Positions 1-5,558 of a stretch of DNA of 6,823 nt are shown in pieces. This DNA is from Planctomycetota bacterium (lineage in GTDB: Bacteria; Planctomycetota; Planctomycetia; Pirellulales; UBA1268), in the NCBI GenBank assembly GCA_003670825.1, contig QWQL01000153.1:1-6823 (forward strand). The letters run 5' to 3'. Position 1 is the first letter of the stretch. Each line of letters opens with the position of its first letter. The position numbers and the translations under genes are program-made. Under the pieces are notes generated by a model. The model did no database searches, was not told the origin of the DNA, and saw only the letters and a program-made list of their open reading frames with translations.

Positions 1-1
1 A

Positions 2-439
2 ACCGTGCTGGTGACGACTGCCAGCGGGTCATCGCTCGCCTATTCGGCCGTCAGTGCGGTGACGCAGAGCACGAACCCTCACTCAAACGCCGGCTTCCGG
101 CTGCTCGGCGACGGCACGAGCTTTGCGCCGGCTGCCGCGGGCGTCGGCACCGACGGCATCTACCTGCAGGGCCTGCAGGTGACAACGACCGCCACGACGG
201 CGGGCAGCGCGGCCGTGGGGGCGTCGGATCCGGCCTACATGGTGTTTTACAAGAACACCTCGTTCGCCGATGCCTATGCCGTGGCAGCGGCGTTCGCGAC
301 GTCGCAGAGCATTCCGCTGAACCAGATCCAATCGGTGCCGGAACCAACGACGCTGGCCCTCGTTGGCAGCGGCGCGATCGTCGCCGCGGCCGCGGGCCTG
401 CGGCGCTGGATTCGACGGCGCTCTTCGGTGGCGTCATGA
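2..439 (+). CDS. PEP-CTERM sorting-domain protein, 3' part (start lies before the window)
   Basis: The reading frame is open from the left edge, so the N-terminus is missing; the GTG at 5 is probably internal. About 145 residues are visible. The C-terminus is a textbook PEP-CTERM signal: V-P-E-P at 335-346, a hydrophobic Ala/Gly/Val/Leu-rich helix, then the basic tail RRWIRRR. In this family the signal sends an exported protein to an exosortase-type transpeptidase that processes it at the membrane. Upstream is a low-complexity Ala/Thr/Ser-rich exported domain. The segment from GIY (155) through ASDPAY (221-238) to a following Ala-rich helix resembles GLY...SGPF...VLN in the PEP-CTERM protein at 1255-2730, so the two are probably diverged family members. 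The stop overlaps the next start (ATGA, 436-439), implying one transcript and coupled translation. The PEP-CTERM call is firm; the molecular function is unknown. Confidence 0.85.
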   Translation, partial: TVLVTTASGSSLAYSAVSAVTQSTNPHSNAGFRLLGDGTSFAPAAAGVGTDGIYLQGLQVTTTATTAGSAAVGASDPAYMVFYKNTSFADAYAVAAAFATSQSIPLNQIQSVPEPTTLALVGSGAIVAAAAGLRRWIRRRSSVAS

Positions 440-1206
440 AGACCCGCGGATTTACTCTCGTCGAGCTCCTTGTCGTGATCGCGATCATCGCGACGCTCGT
501 GGGGCTCCTGCTGCCGGCCGTGCAGTCCTCGCGAGAGGCCGCCCGACGGACGCAGTGCGCGAGCAACCTTCGTCAGGTGGGCCTCGGCTGGCTCGGCCAC
601 GCCGAGGCCCACCGCGGCCGCTTTCCCCGGACCGACCACGAGAAGACCGCCCAGGGTGTCACGAAGTCGTGGATCTTCACGATGGCCGAATGGATCGGAA
701 ACTGTGATGCGATTCGCATCTGCCCTACCGACGCCCGGGCCGACGAGCGGCGGGCCGCGCTGGCGACGAGCTACCTGCTCAACGCCTACGTCTCGATGGC
801 CGTGCCCGGCGCGGTCGACCGGATGTCGAAGCTCACCGCCTCGTCGCGAACGCTCGTCACGTTCGAGATCTCGCCACGGATGGCGCCAAAGCCAGCCAAC
901 GATCACGCCCATCCCAACGACTGGTTCTCCGACGGCAACATCGCCCAGGAGAAACGCTATCCGGGCTGGATCTGGTATGCGTCGCAGGGCGAGGCCAACT
1001 TCGGCGACTGCGCCGTACCCGCTGCGAGCGGCGGCACGGCCCGGACCGACCGGCTGCACGTCGGCCAGGCCAACTATCTCTTCGCCGACGGCCACGTGGA
1101 GACGATTCCTGCAGCCTCCATCGGCGACTGGGTCGCCGCCGCCGTCGCCGCTCCCGATCAGCCCACGTTTGCCATGCCCGACGCCATGCCTCGCGACCGC
1201 CGCTGA
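436..1206 (+). CDS. Prepilin-like protein with N-terminal methylation motif and H-X9-DG motif (DUF1559-type)
   Basis: This 256-residue protein opens with a type IV prepilin leader. The short basic MKTRG ends at Gly5, Phe6 would be the first mature residue, and Glu10 is the conserved Glu5 of the mature pilin. A roughly 20-residue hydrophobic helix follows (LVELLVVIAIIATLVGLLLP), then the PAVQSSREAARRTQCASNL segment typical of planctomycete DUF1559 proteins. Further hallmarks are ICPTDA (95-100), TSYLLNAYV (111-119) and, near the C-terminus, His208 followed by nine residues and Asp218-Gly219, an exact H-X9-DG motif. Such proteins are expected to be cleaved by a prepilin peptidase and held in or assembled from the inner membrane; their role is not known. 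At 256 residues it is at the short end of the family as I know it. ATG 436 is placed by the leader motif and overlaps the upstream stop, so translation is probably coupled. It lies between two PEP-CTERM genes, which suggests a shared surface or export role (inference). Confidence 0.9.
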   Translation: MKTRGFTLVELLVVIAIIATLVGLLLPAVQSSREAARRTQCASNLRQVGLGWLGHAEAHRGRFPRTDHEKTAQGVTKSWIFTMAEWIGNCDAIRICPTDARADERRAALATSYLLNAYVSMAVPGAVDRMSKLTASSRTLVTFEISPRMAPKPANDHAHPNDWFSDGNIAQEKRYPGWIWYASQGEANFGDCAVPAASGGTARTDRLHVGQANYLFADGHVETIPAASIGDWVAAAVAAPDQPTFAMPDAMPRDRR

Positions 1207-1254
1207 GTCGCCTCACGCACGACACGCCACCGCCACCTTCCTCGAGAATCTCCC

Positions 1255-2730
1255 ATGACGATGCCCGCCAACTCATCGGCTCCGCACGTCCTTCACCGCA
1301 CGATCCTCATGGCGTGCCTGGCCGCCGGCCTCGTGCCTCTCTTCGCTCACCGGGCGCGCGGCCACGGCGATCCGTTCGTCATCAACTACGCGGCGGCGAC
1401 CAATCAGCTCACCGTGAATCCGTTCATCTACGACGTCTTCAACGTCGATGAGAACCTCGCCACGCCCGGCTTCGGGTTCCCGATCTCGACGATCTACCCC
1501 GGCTTCAGCCGGGCCGACGCGCTGCCGGCAAACACGGCAGTGAGCCTGCATTTCACGTCGCCACTCACCTACTGGAACCCGGCCACGAGCCCACTCGACC
1601 CGCTCCCAGTCGCGTCGGGCACGATCAGCGTGGTCAATCGTGCTGCGGCGACGGCGACGATCGCAACGGCCGGAATCGGCGGCACGAACCCACTGTTCGT
1701 CGATACGTTCGTCGGCTATCCGGGCGAGCACCACCACTTCACCGCCTACGAACTCACGCACCCCGATGCCCCGGGCCTCTACGGCCTCTGGGCTGAGGCC
1801 ACGGCGACCGGGCCAAGCTATCCGGGCAACGCCACCGCCCCGAGCGGCCCCTTTCTGATCGTGCTCAACTGGGGCATCGAAGACGAGCAGCAGTATCAGG
1901 ACGGCGTCACGCGACTGGCCGCCCTGCCCGACCCCGTGATCACGATCACGGTCTCGAGTGGCACGCAAACGCAAAGCCAGGCCGGGTATCCGCTCCTCTC
2001 TGGTGCGACACCGGTTGTGAAAGCTGGAGCCGGCACGCTCCTTGTCGATCAGGCCAACACGCTCACCGGCTCGATGACGATCCAGCAGGGCACACTGCGG
2101 CTGGCGGCGGCCACGACGCTCACCGCCAGCCGCATCCTGCCGCTCGCCGGGGGAACGCTCGCGGTTTCCCCGTATCTGCACACCACCGTGGGCGGCCTCG
2201 CGACGAATGCCGGTGGTCTCATCGATGTCGGCAGCGGCATGATCACAGTCGCCTCGGGGCTCTCCGCCGTCGACATGCTCGCCGCGATCGTCACGGGCCG
2301 CGACAACGGCTCGTGGAGTGGCACGAGCGGGATCACGTCGAGTGTGGCGGCCGCCGACTCGGCCCGCGGCGTTCCGCGCAGTGTTGGCTGGCTCGAGGAG
2401 GGCGACGGCTCGGTGACATTCGCCTATGCGGCCCCGGGCGACACGAACCTCGATTGGTCGATCGATATCCTCGACGCCGCCAACGTTCTGGCCCTGGGCA
2501 AGTTTGACACGGGCACGGCGGCGAGTTGGCTCGACGGGGACTTCAACTACGACGGGCTGGTCGACATTCTCGATGTGGCCGACTTCGTGGCGACGGGCCT
2601 CTTCAACGCAGGGCATTACAACCCGCTGTCGGCCGCGGGCATGGTGGCGACGGTTCCCGAGCCGACCGTGGGCCTGGTTACCGCCGTCATTGCAGCCCTG
2701 GCCTTCGTCGCCCGGTCGCGTCGCTGCTGA
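1255..2730 (+). CDS. PEP-CTERM protein with autotransporter-type beta repeat and dockerin-like EF-hand pair
   Basis: The 491-residue protein has a signal peptide (hydrophobic core about 17-31) ending near ARG-HGDP at 34-40. Residues 37-225 form a globular region starting HGDP, with a His cluster at 159-161 and GLYGLW...SGPFLIVLN at 174-205; from memory this resembles a secreted planctomycete family of unknown function. Residues 255-284 (VKAGAGTLLVDQANTL, then SMTIQQGTLRLA) match the autotransporter-associated beta-strand repeat. Residues 395-450 are dockerin-like: two calcium-loop motifs, D396-x-N398-x-D400...D404-x-x-D407 and D429-x-N431-x-D433-G...D437-x-x-D440. VPEP (467-470), a hydrophobic helix and RSRRC complete a PEP-CTERM signal. 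The product is probably exported, calcium-binding and surface-anchored or released. ATG 1255 has no clear Shine-Dalgarno, and ATG 1261 is an equally possible start. The gene lies 48 bp after the prepilin-like gene and is probably in the same operon. Substrate and partner are unknown. Confidence 0.88.
   Translation: MTMPANSSAPHVLHRTILMACLAAGLVPLFAHRARGHGDPFVINYAAATNQLTVNPFIYDVFNVDENLATPGFGFPISTIYPGFSRADALPANTAVSLHFTSPLTYWNPATSPLDPLPVASGTISVVNRAAATATIATAGIGGTNPLFVDTFVGYPGEHHHFTAYELTHPDAPGLYGLWAEATATGPSYPGNATAPSGPFLIVLNWGIEDEQQYQDGVTRLAALPDPVITITVSSGTQTQSQAGYPLLSGATPVVKAGAGTLLVDQANTLTGSMTIQQGTLRLAAATTLTASRILPLAGGTLAVSPYLHTTVGGLATNAGGLIDVGSGMITVASGLSAVDMLAAIVTGRDNGSWSGTSGITSSVAAADSARGVPRSVGWLEEGDGSVTFAYAAPGDTNLDWSIDILDAANVLALGKFDTGTAASWLDGDFNYDGLVDILDVADFVATGLFNAGHYNPLSAAGMVATVPEPTVGLVTAVIAALAFVARSRRC
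2437..2604 (+). repeat. Dockerin-like duplicated EF-hand calcium loops inside the PEP-CTERM protein
   Basis: Two 12-residue loops, at 2440-2475 and 2539-2574, share the pattern D-x-N-x-D-x-x-(I/V)-D-I-L-D. Each is followed by a helix (AANVLALGKF and VADFVATGLF). Spacing of 33 residues between loop starts is close to the two-loop organisation of type I dockerins. All calcium-ligand positions are filled in both copies. Family knowledge: dockerins bind cohesins in cellulosomes, but planctomycetes carry many dockerin-like modules with unknown partners. No cohesin is visible in this window. Confidence 0.8.
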
Positions 2731-2755
2731 ACGCCTGCCATAAAAACCGGCACCG

Positions 2756-3454
2756 TCATGCCAGCCGCGCCGCCACCGCGATCGCCGCCGTCTCCACGCG
2801 GAGCACGTGCGGCCCGAGGCCGACGCGTTCGATGCCCGCCGCATCGAGGGCGGCAAACTCTTCCGGCGTGAATCCCCCTTCGGGCCCGACAAGCGCAATC
2901 ACGGCCAGGCCTCGGGCGGAGGCCGCCCCGGCAGCGAGTGGCGGCGCTCCCGGATCGGCCACCACGATCCACGAGCCGGGATGTCGAGCGCCGACCAGGT
3001 CGGCGATCGACTGGGGCATGCCGATCTCCATCAGGGTGCGGCGGCCGCACTGCTTGCAGGCCTCGATCACGCCGCGACGCAGCCGCTCGACCGCGGCCGG
3101 CGTCGGCTCGGCCACGCCCCTGGTCGTGACCAGAGGCACGAGCCGGCCGGTGCCCAGTTCGGTCAGCTTTTCGACGAGCCACTTCTGCCGCTCCCCCTTG
3201 GGGAGCGCTACGGCAACCGTCAGCCGAACGCCCGGTGGTGGCTCGTCGCAGACCGGCTCGCCGAGTTCGACGATGACCTGATCGCGTGCGATCGAGGCGA
3301 CGCGGGCGGGCCACTCGGTGCCGGTGCCATCGAAGACGCGGATCATGTCGCCGACCGCGCACCGCAGCACGCGGGCGAGGTGGCGAGCCTCGTCGCCGTC
3401 GAGCACGGCCCGGCCGTCTCGCGGCGACGTCGACAGGAAAAACCGCTCGCTCAT
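2756..3454 (-). CDS. rsmE: 16S rRNA (uracil-1498-N3)-methyltransferase RsmE
   Basis: This 232-residue protein is a SPOUT-family methyltransferase that transfers a methyl group from S-adenosylmethionine to N3 of U1498 in 16S rRNA within the 30S subunit. The N-terminal PUA-like part (1-70) includes RFFL, HLARVLR and GDMIRVFDGTG. The catalytic part carries KGERQKWLVEKLTELG (86-101), EACKQCGRR (131-139), GPEGGF (190-195) and LGPHVLRVETA (213-223), the conserved RsmE motifs that form the trefoil-knot cofactor site. The length is normal for the family. ATG 3454 is chosen because MSERFFL is the usual N-terminus and a Shine-Dalgarno-like GAAGGTG lies 5 nt upstream; a TTG at 3496 would add 14 unlikely residues. 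The gene stands alone on this strand, convergent with the PEP-CTERM gene (25 bp apart) and divergent from the ATPase gene (86 bp apart). No catalytic motif is missing. Expression is probably constitutive. Confidence 0.96.
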   Translation of the reverse strand: MSERFFLSTSPRDGRAVLDGDEARHLARVLRCAVGDMIRVFDGTGTEWPARVASIARDQVIVELGEPVCDEPPPGVRLTVAVALPKGERQKWLVEKLTELGTGRLVPLVTTRGVAEPTPAAVERLRRGVIEACKQCGRRTLMEIGMPQSIADLVGARHPGSWIVVADPGAPPLAAGAASARGLAVIALVGPEGGFTPEEFAALDAAGIERVGLGPHVLRVETAAIAVAARLA

Positions 3455-3459
3455 CGCTG

Positions 3460-3466
3460 CACCTTC
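3460..3466 (-). promoter_or_regulatory. Ribosome binding site of rsmE
   Basis: Read on the minus strand, GAAGGTG lies 5 nt before ATG 3454. It is a one-mismatch version of the GAAGGAG core and is the main sequence reason for preferring ATG 3454 over the TTG at 3496. Confidence 0.6.
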
Positions 3467-3504
3467 GACCTGATGAACCTGCGGAATCCCCGGCAAAGTC
3501 TCTC

Positions 3505-3533
3505 CTGACCCGCCGCGACCTCGCCGCTACACT
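3505..3533 (+). promoter_or_regulatory. Candidate sigma70-type promoter of the AAA ATPase gene
   Basis: CTGACC (3505-3510, 4 of 6 to TTGACA) and TACACT (3528-3533, 4 of 6 to TATAAT) are 17 bp apart, the ideal spacing, inside the divergent rsmE/ATPase spacer. Transcription would begin about 7 nt after the -10 box, essentially at ATG 3541, which has no Shine-Dalgarno before it. If correct, the mRNA would be leaderless or nearly so. It is a pattern match only, in GC-rich DNA. Confidence 0.35.
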
Positions 3534-3540
3534 CCCGGCC

Positions 3541-4425
3541 ATGGTACGCGATCGACTCTCTCTGGCAGCGACGGCATTCGACGGCGTGATCGACCCCGCC
3601 GGGTTCCATGCGGGACCATCCCGCGAGGAGGCCCTGGCGCGGCTGGAGTGGCTGCTGGCCGAACGGCAGCGGTGCGGACTCATCGTGGCCGACACGGGGC
3701 TCGGCAAGAGCCATCTGGTCGCCGCCGCGGCCCGCCGCCTGGGAGGCCTGGGGGCCGAAACGGCCGTGCTCTCGCTCCGCGGCCTGCCCGAGGGGGAGTG
3801 GCTCGACCTGTTGCTCGCGCGGCTGCCGCTGGATCCCGCGAGCCGCGCCGAGGCGATTCGCCCCTGGCTCGCGCTCGAGAACCGCCTCCGGGAAAACATG
3901 CTCATGGAGCGGTCGACGGTGCTGGTGTTCGACGACGTCGACGCGGCGCCTGTGGATGCTCTCGAGGGCATCGACCGGTTGGTCGCTGCGGGGGAACCAC
4001 GATTCGCCACGACGATCGTCGTGGCCACCGCCACACCGGGCGGGGTAGCGCGGGTTCCGGCTTCGCTCCGCCGCCGGGCCGGCGTGCGGATCGACCTGCC
4101 GCCGTGGGACGAAGGCGACGTCGCCGCCTACGTGGCATTCGCGCTGGAGCGGGTGGACGCGGGGGCCGATGCGTTCTCTGACGCCGCCGTGGCGACGATC
4201 GCCCGATTCTCCGGGGGCGTGCCGCGGACCGTCTGCCGGTTGGCACGGCTCTCGGCGGTCGCGGCCGCGGGAGAAGGACTCGATCGTGTCGCCGCCGACA
4301 CGGTCGAACGCGCCTGGCGGGAGCTCTTACCGGGCGACGGCGACGGCGAGTTCACCGACCACGTCGAGCGGCCCCGCCAGCCGACCGCTGCCCGCGTCAC
4401 GCCCGTCCGCCGACTCTGGGGCTGA
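3541..4425 (+). CDS. ExeA/GspA-like AAA ATPase
   Basis: The predicted protein has 294 residues and is a P-loop ATPase of the ExeA/GspA type. After a short N-terminus with FHAGPSREEALARLEWLL (22-39), the Walker A motif is ADTGLGKS (50-57), fitting [AG]-x4-GK-[ST]. Walker B is TVLVFDD (126-132), with Asp132 where relatives usually have the catalytic Glu. A sensor-1-like strand TIVVATA is at 158-164, LRRRAGVRIDLPPWDEGDVAAYV at 176-198, and the family-typical FSGGVPRTVCRLARLS at 223-238. No transmembrane segment or C-terminal peptidoglycan-binding domain follows, unlike full-length ExeA; the last 30 residues look disordered. ExeA helps assemble secretins in type II secretion, and related ATPases serve transposition, but no secretion or transposase gene is adjacent, so the role is open. 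ATG 3541 is the first ATG that fits the domain; an in-frame extension upstream to 3286 would run through rsmE and is rejected. Confidence 0.85.
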   Translation: MVRDRLSLAATAFDGVIDPAGFHAGPSREEALARLEWLLAERQRCGLIVADTGLGKSHLVAAAARRLGGLGAETAVLSLRGLPEGEWLDLLLARLPLDPASRAEAIRPWLALENRLRENMLMERSTVLVFDDVDAAPVDALEGIDRLVAAGEPRFATTIVVATATPGGVARVPASLRRRAGVRIDLPPWDEGDVAAYVAFALERVDAGADAFSDAAVATIARFSGGVPRTVCRLARLSAVAAAGEGLDRVAADTVERAWRELLPGDGDGEFTDHVERPRQPTAARVTPVRRLWG

Positions 4426-4426
4426 C

Positions 4427-4466
4427 GCCCGGGCCGATCATGTTCCCGCGGCTCATGCCCCCGGGC
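4427..4466 (+). repeat. Short inverted repeat after the ATPase gene, possible weak terminator
   Basis: GCCCGGG (4427-4433) can pair with CCCGGGC (4460-4466), and two CATG copies inside (4439-4442 and 4454-4457) could add an inner stem. The loop is long and no T-tract follows, so termination is doubtful. The rest of the 151-bp gap before the next gene shows an A-run at 4519-4526 and nothing else I can name. Confidence 0.2.
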
Positions 4467-4529
4467 TTCTCCGGATTCCCGGCTGGGCACGATGCGACCA
4501 GCCAGGGTGCAGGCGACGGAAAAAAACCC

Positions 4530-4535
4530 TAGACT
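4530..4535 (+). promoter_or_regulatory. Possible -10 box for the DUF6677-like gene
   Basis: TAGACT (4 of 6 to TATAAT) follows an A-rich stretch in otherwise GC-rich DNA. Transcription from about 4542 would give a roughly 35-nt leader containing the AGGAG at 4565-4569. No good -35 hexamer stands at 16-18 bp, so this is a weak call. Confidence 0.25.
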
Positions 4536-4564
4536 GCGGCGCAGTGGTTCGAAATCGCTTGGGC

Positions 4565-4569
4565 AGGAG
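4565..4569 (+). promoter_or_regulatory. Ribosome binding site that decides a TTG start
   Basis: AGGAG ends 7 nt before TTG 4577, the best-placed Shine-Dalgarno in this stretch. No in-frame ATG exists near the expected N-terminus, and the alternative GTG at 4544 has no such site. Confidence 0.6.
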
Positions 4570-4576
4570 CCGTCTG

Positions 4577-5260
4577 TTGGGAATATCAGCATCGCTCGCG
4601 GCCGGCCGCATCGTCGCGCTCTCGCCCGACGACGAAACACCCATCGACCTCAAGAGTCCGGCCGTGGCGGCAGTGCTTTCATGGCTCGTCCCGGGGCTCG
4701 GCCAGCTCTACCAGGGGCGGCGACAAAAGGGCGTGCTCTTCATGGTGAGCCTGCTGACGATCTTCGTCGTCGGCCTCTGGCTCGGCGGCGGACGCGTCGT
4801 CTATGCCTCGTGGAAGCCGGGCGAGAAGCGCTGGGCCTTTCTCTGTCAGGCGGGCATCGGCGCCGCCGCCATCCCGGCGCTGCTCCAGTCGTGGCGGCTC
4901 GAGGGTGCCGCAAAGCAGCCCGTGCTGCTCAGTTCGTTCATGGTTCCGCCGCTCTCCCGCGGCCAGCCGGTGTCGCAGGCGTATGCCACGGAACTGGCCC
5001 GCGTCGATCCCGACATCGAGCCGGAGGATTTCCGCCCGTTGCCCCCGTGGCGACAGTTTCGGCCGTTTCCGCCCCCGGGGATGCTCGACCGCACGCCGGC
5101 CGACCAACTCTCGGTCTGGCACAAGCAGCTCGGCCGGTTCTTCGAGATTGGCACGCTCTACACGATGCTTGCGGGCATGCTCAACGCGCTGGTGATCTAC
5201 GACGCCTTCTCGGGCCCCATGCACCCAGCGCCCCGGGACGAGAAGAAGGAGAAGCGGTGA
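4577..5260 (+). CDS. Multi-pass membrane protein, DUF6677-like
   Basis: The predicted product is 227 residues. A short cytoplasm-like N-terminus (SPDDETPIDLKSP, 16-28) leads into AVLSWLVPGLGQLYQGRRQKG (32-52). This PGLGQxYxGxxxKG pattern is found in DUF6677 and other small TM2-like membrane proteins. Hydrophobic segments follow at about 51-70, 88-105 and 189-211, with a Pro-rich soluble loop (PLPPWRQFRPFPPP, 154-167) between the last two. The C-terminus is charged (DEKKEKR). I recall such proteins as planctomycete-specific; the function is unknown. The frame is open far upstream, but the hydrophobic domain begins only here and AGGAG precedes TTG 4577, so I place the start there; GTG 4544 would add 11 residues. 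The stop overlaps the next ATG in TGATG, so the two genes are almost surely co-translated. The family call is from memory of the motif. Confidence 0.75.
   Translation: MGISASLAAGRIVALSPDDETPIDLKSPAVAAVLSWLVPGLGQLYQGRRQKGVLFMVSLLTIFVVGLWLGGGRVVYASWKPGEKRWAFLCQAGIGAAAIPALLQSWRLEGAAKQPVLLSSFMVPPLSRGQPVSQAYATELARVDPDIEPEDFRPLPPWRQFRPFPPPGMLDRTPADQLSVWHKQLGRFFEIGTLYTMLAGMLNALVIYDAFSGPMHPAPRDEKKEKR
5247..5251 (+). promoter_or_regulatory. Ribosome binding site of the 71-residue membrane protein
   Basis: AGGAG lies 8 nt before ATG 5260, inside the last codons of the upstream gene. It fits independent re-initiation as well as coupling through the TGATG overlap. Confidence 0.6.
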
Positions 5261-5475
5261 TGCCGACCTCCCTGCTGGCTCTCACCCTGCTCGACCGCGT
5301 GCCTGGGATCGCCTTCGGTCTGCCGCTGGTGCTCGTGGCGGCGGTCGTGTTCGCGGCCACGCACCACGAGGATCCAGCAGCCATCCGCCGGGCCACGCTC
5401 GAATGGCTCGGCTGGCTGGGTGGCATTCTCGGCGGCGTGCTCGTCGTGGTCTGGCTCGTCGGCCGGCTCGTGTAG
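5260..5475 (+). CDS. Small two-helix membrane protein
   Basis: The product is 71 residues with two hydrophobic segments, about 14-34 (PGIAFGLPLVLVAAVVFAA) and 49-69 (the Gly-, Val- and Trp-rich C-terminal end). A short polar loop, THHEDPAAIRRATLEW (34-49), joins them; its His pair and acidic residues could bind a metal, but that is speculation. It has no signal peptide and no recognised domain. ATG 5260 overlaps the upstream stop (TGATG) and has AGGAG 8 nt before it, which makes a real translated gene likely despite the size. The tight pairing with the DUF6677-like gene suggests that the two products act together in the inner membrane. The stop at 5473-5475 is followed at once by a large inverted repeat. 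Confidence 0.75.
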   Translation: MPTSLLALTLLDRVPGIAFGLPLVLVAAVVFAATHHEDPAAIRRATLEWLGWLGGILGGVLVVVWLVGRLV

Positions 5476-5477
5476 TT

Positions 5478-5549
5478 CGGCCCATTTCGGCACCACCCTG
5501 GCCCCGCCTGGGCTCGGGGCAGGCGCGGGGCAGGGGTGGTCATGGGCCG
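5478..5549. terminator. Long imperfect hairpin between convergent genes, probable bidirectional terminator
   Basis: The outer arms CGGCCCAT (5478-5485) and ATGGGCCG (5542-5549) are perfect 8-bp complements. Inside, ACCACCC (5492-5498) pairs with GGGTGGT (5534-5540) and GCCCCGC (5501-5507) with GCGGGGC (5525-5531); between them lie one G-U pair and one mismatch. The apical loop region is about 5508-5524. Neither side has a T-tract, so it is not a classic intrinsic terminator. Its position between two converging stops (5475 and 5559) favours shared transcription termination or 3'-end protection of both mRNAs. Confidence 0.6.
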
Positions 5550-5558
5550 CCGACGTGC

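Noticed and set aside
274..1095. Antisense open frame opposite the prepilin-like gene
   Set aside because: It lies opposite a gene with clear prepilin and H-X9-DG motifs and shows only low-complexity composition.
2731..2755. Intrinsic terminator in the 25-bp gap between the PEP-CTERM gene and rsmE
   Set aside because: Only a 3-bp GCC/GGC stem around an A-rich loop can form, too weak to support a terminator call.
1273..2898. Long antisense open frame (541 codons) opposite the dockerin-containing PEP-CTERM gene
   Set aside because: Its translation is Arg/Gly/Ala-rich with no domain, a typical shadow of a GC-rich gene; the plus-strand protein has a signal peptide, EF-hand loops and a sorting signal.
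3455..3496. Upstream TTG start for rsmE
   Set aside because: The 14 extra residues do not resemble the family N-terminus, and a Shine-Dalgarno-like GAAGGTG favours ATG 3454.
3688..3711. Walker A of the ATPase thought degenerate because Ala replaces the first Gly
   Set aside because: The accepted P-loop pattern allows Ala or Gly at that position, and the GKS is intact.
2616..4034. Long minus-strand open frame (472 codons) spanning rsmE and the ATPase
   Set aside because: It runs out of frame through rsmE and antisense to the ATPase, and its translation is low-complexity Arg/Ser/Ala without a recognisable motif.
436..4425. A type II secretion or pilus operon linking the prepilin-like gene to the ExeA-like ATPase
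   Set aside because: A convergent rsmE gene lies between them, so they are not co-transcribed, and no other pilus or secretion gene is visible.
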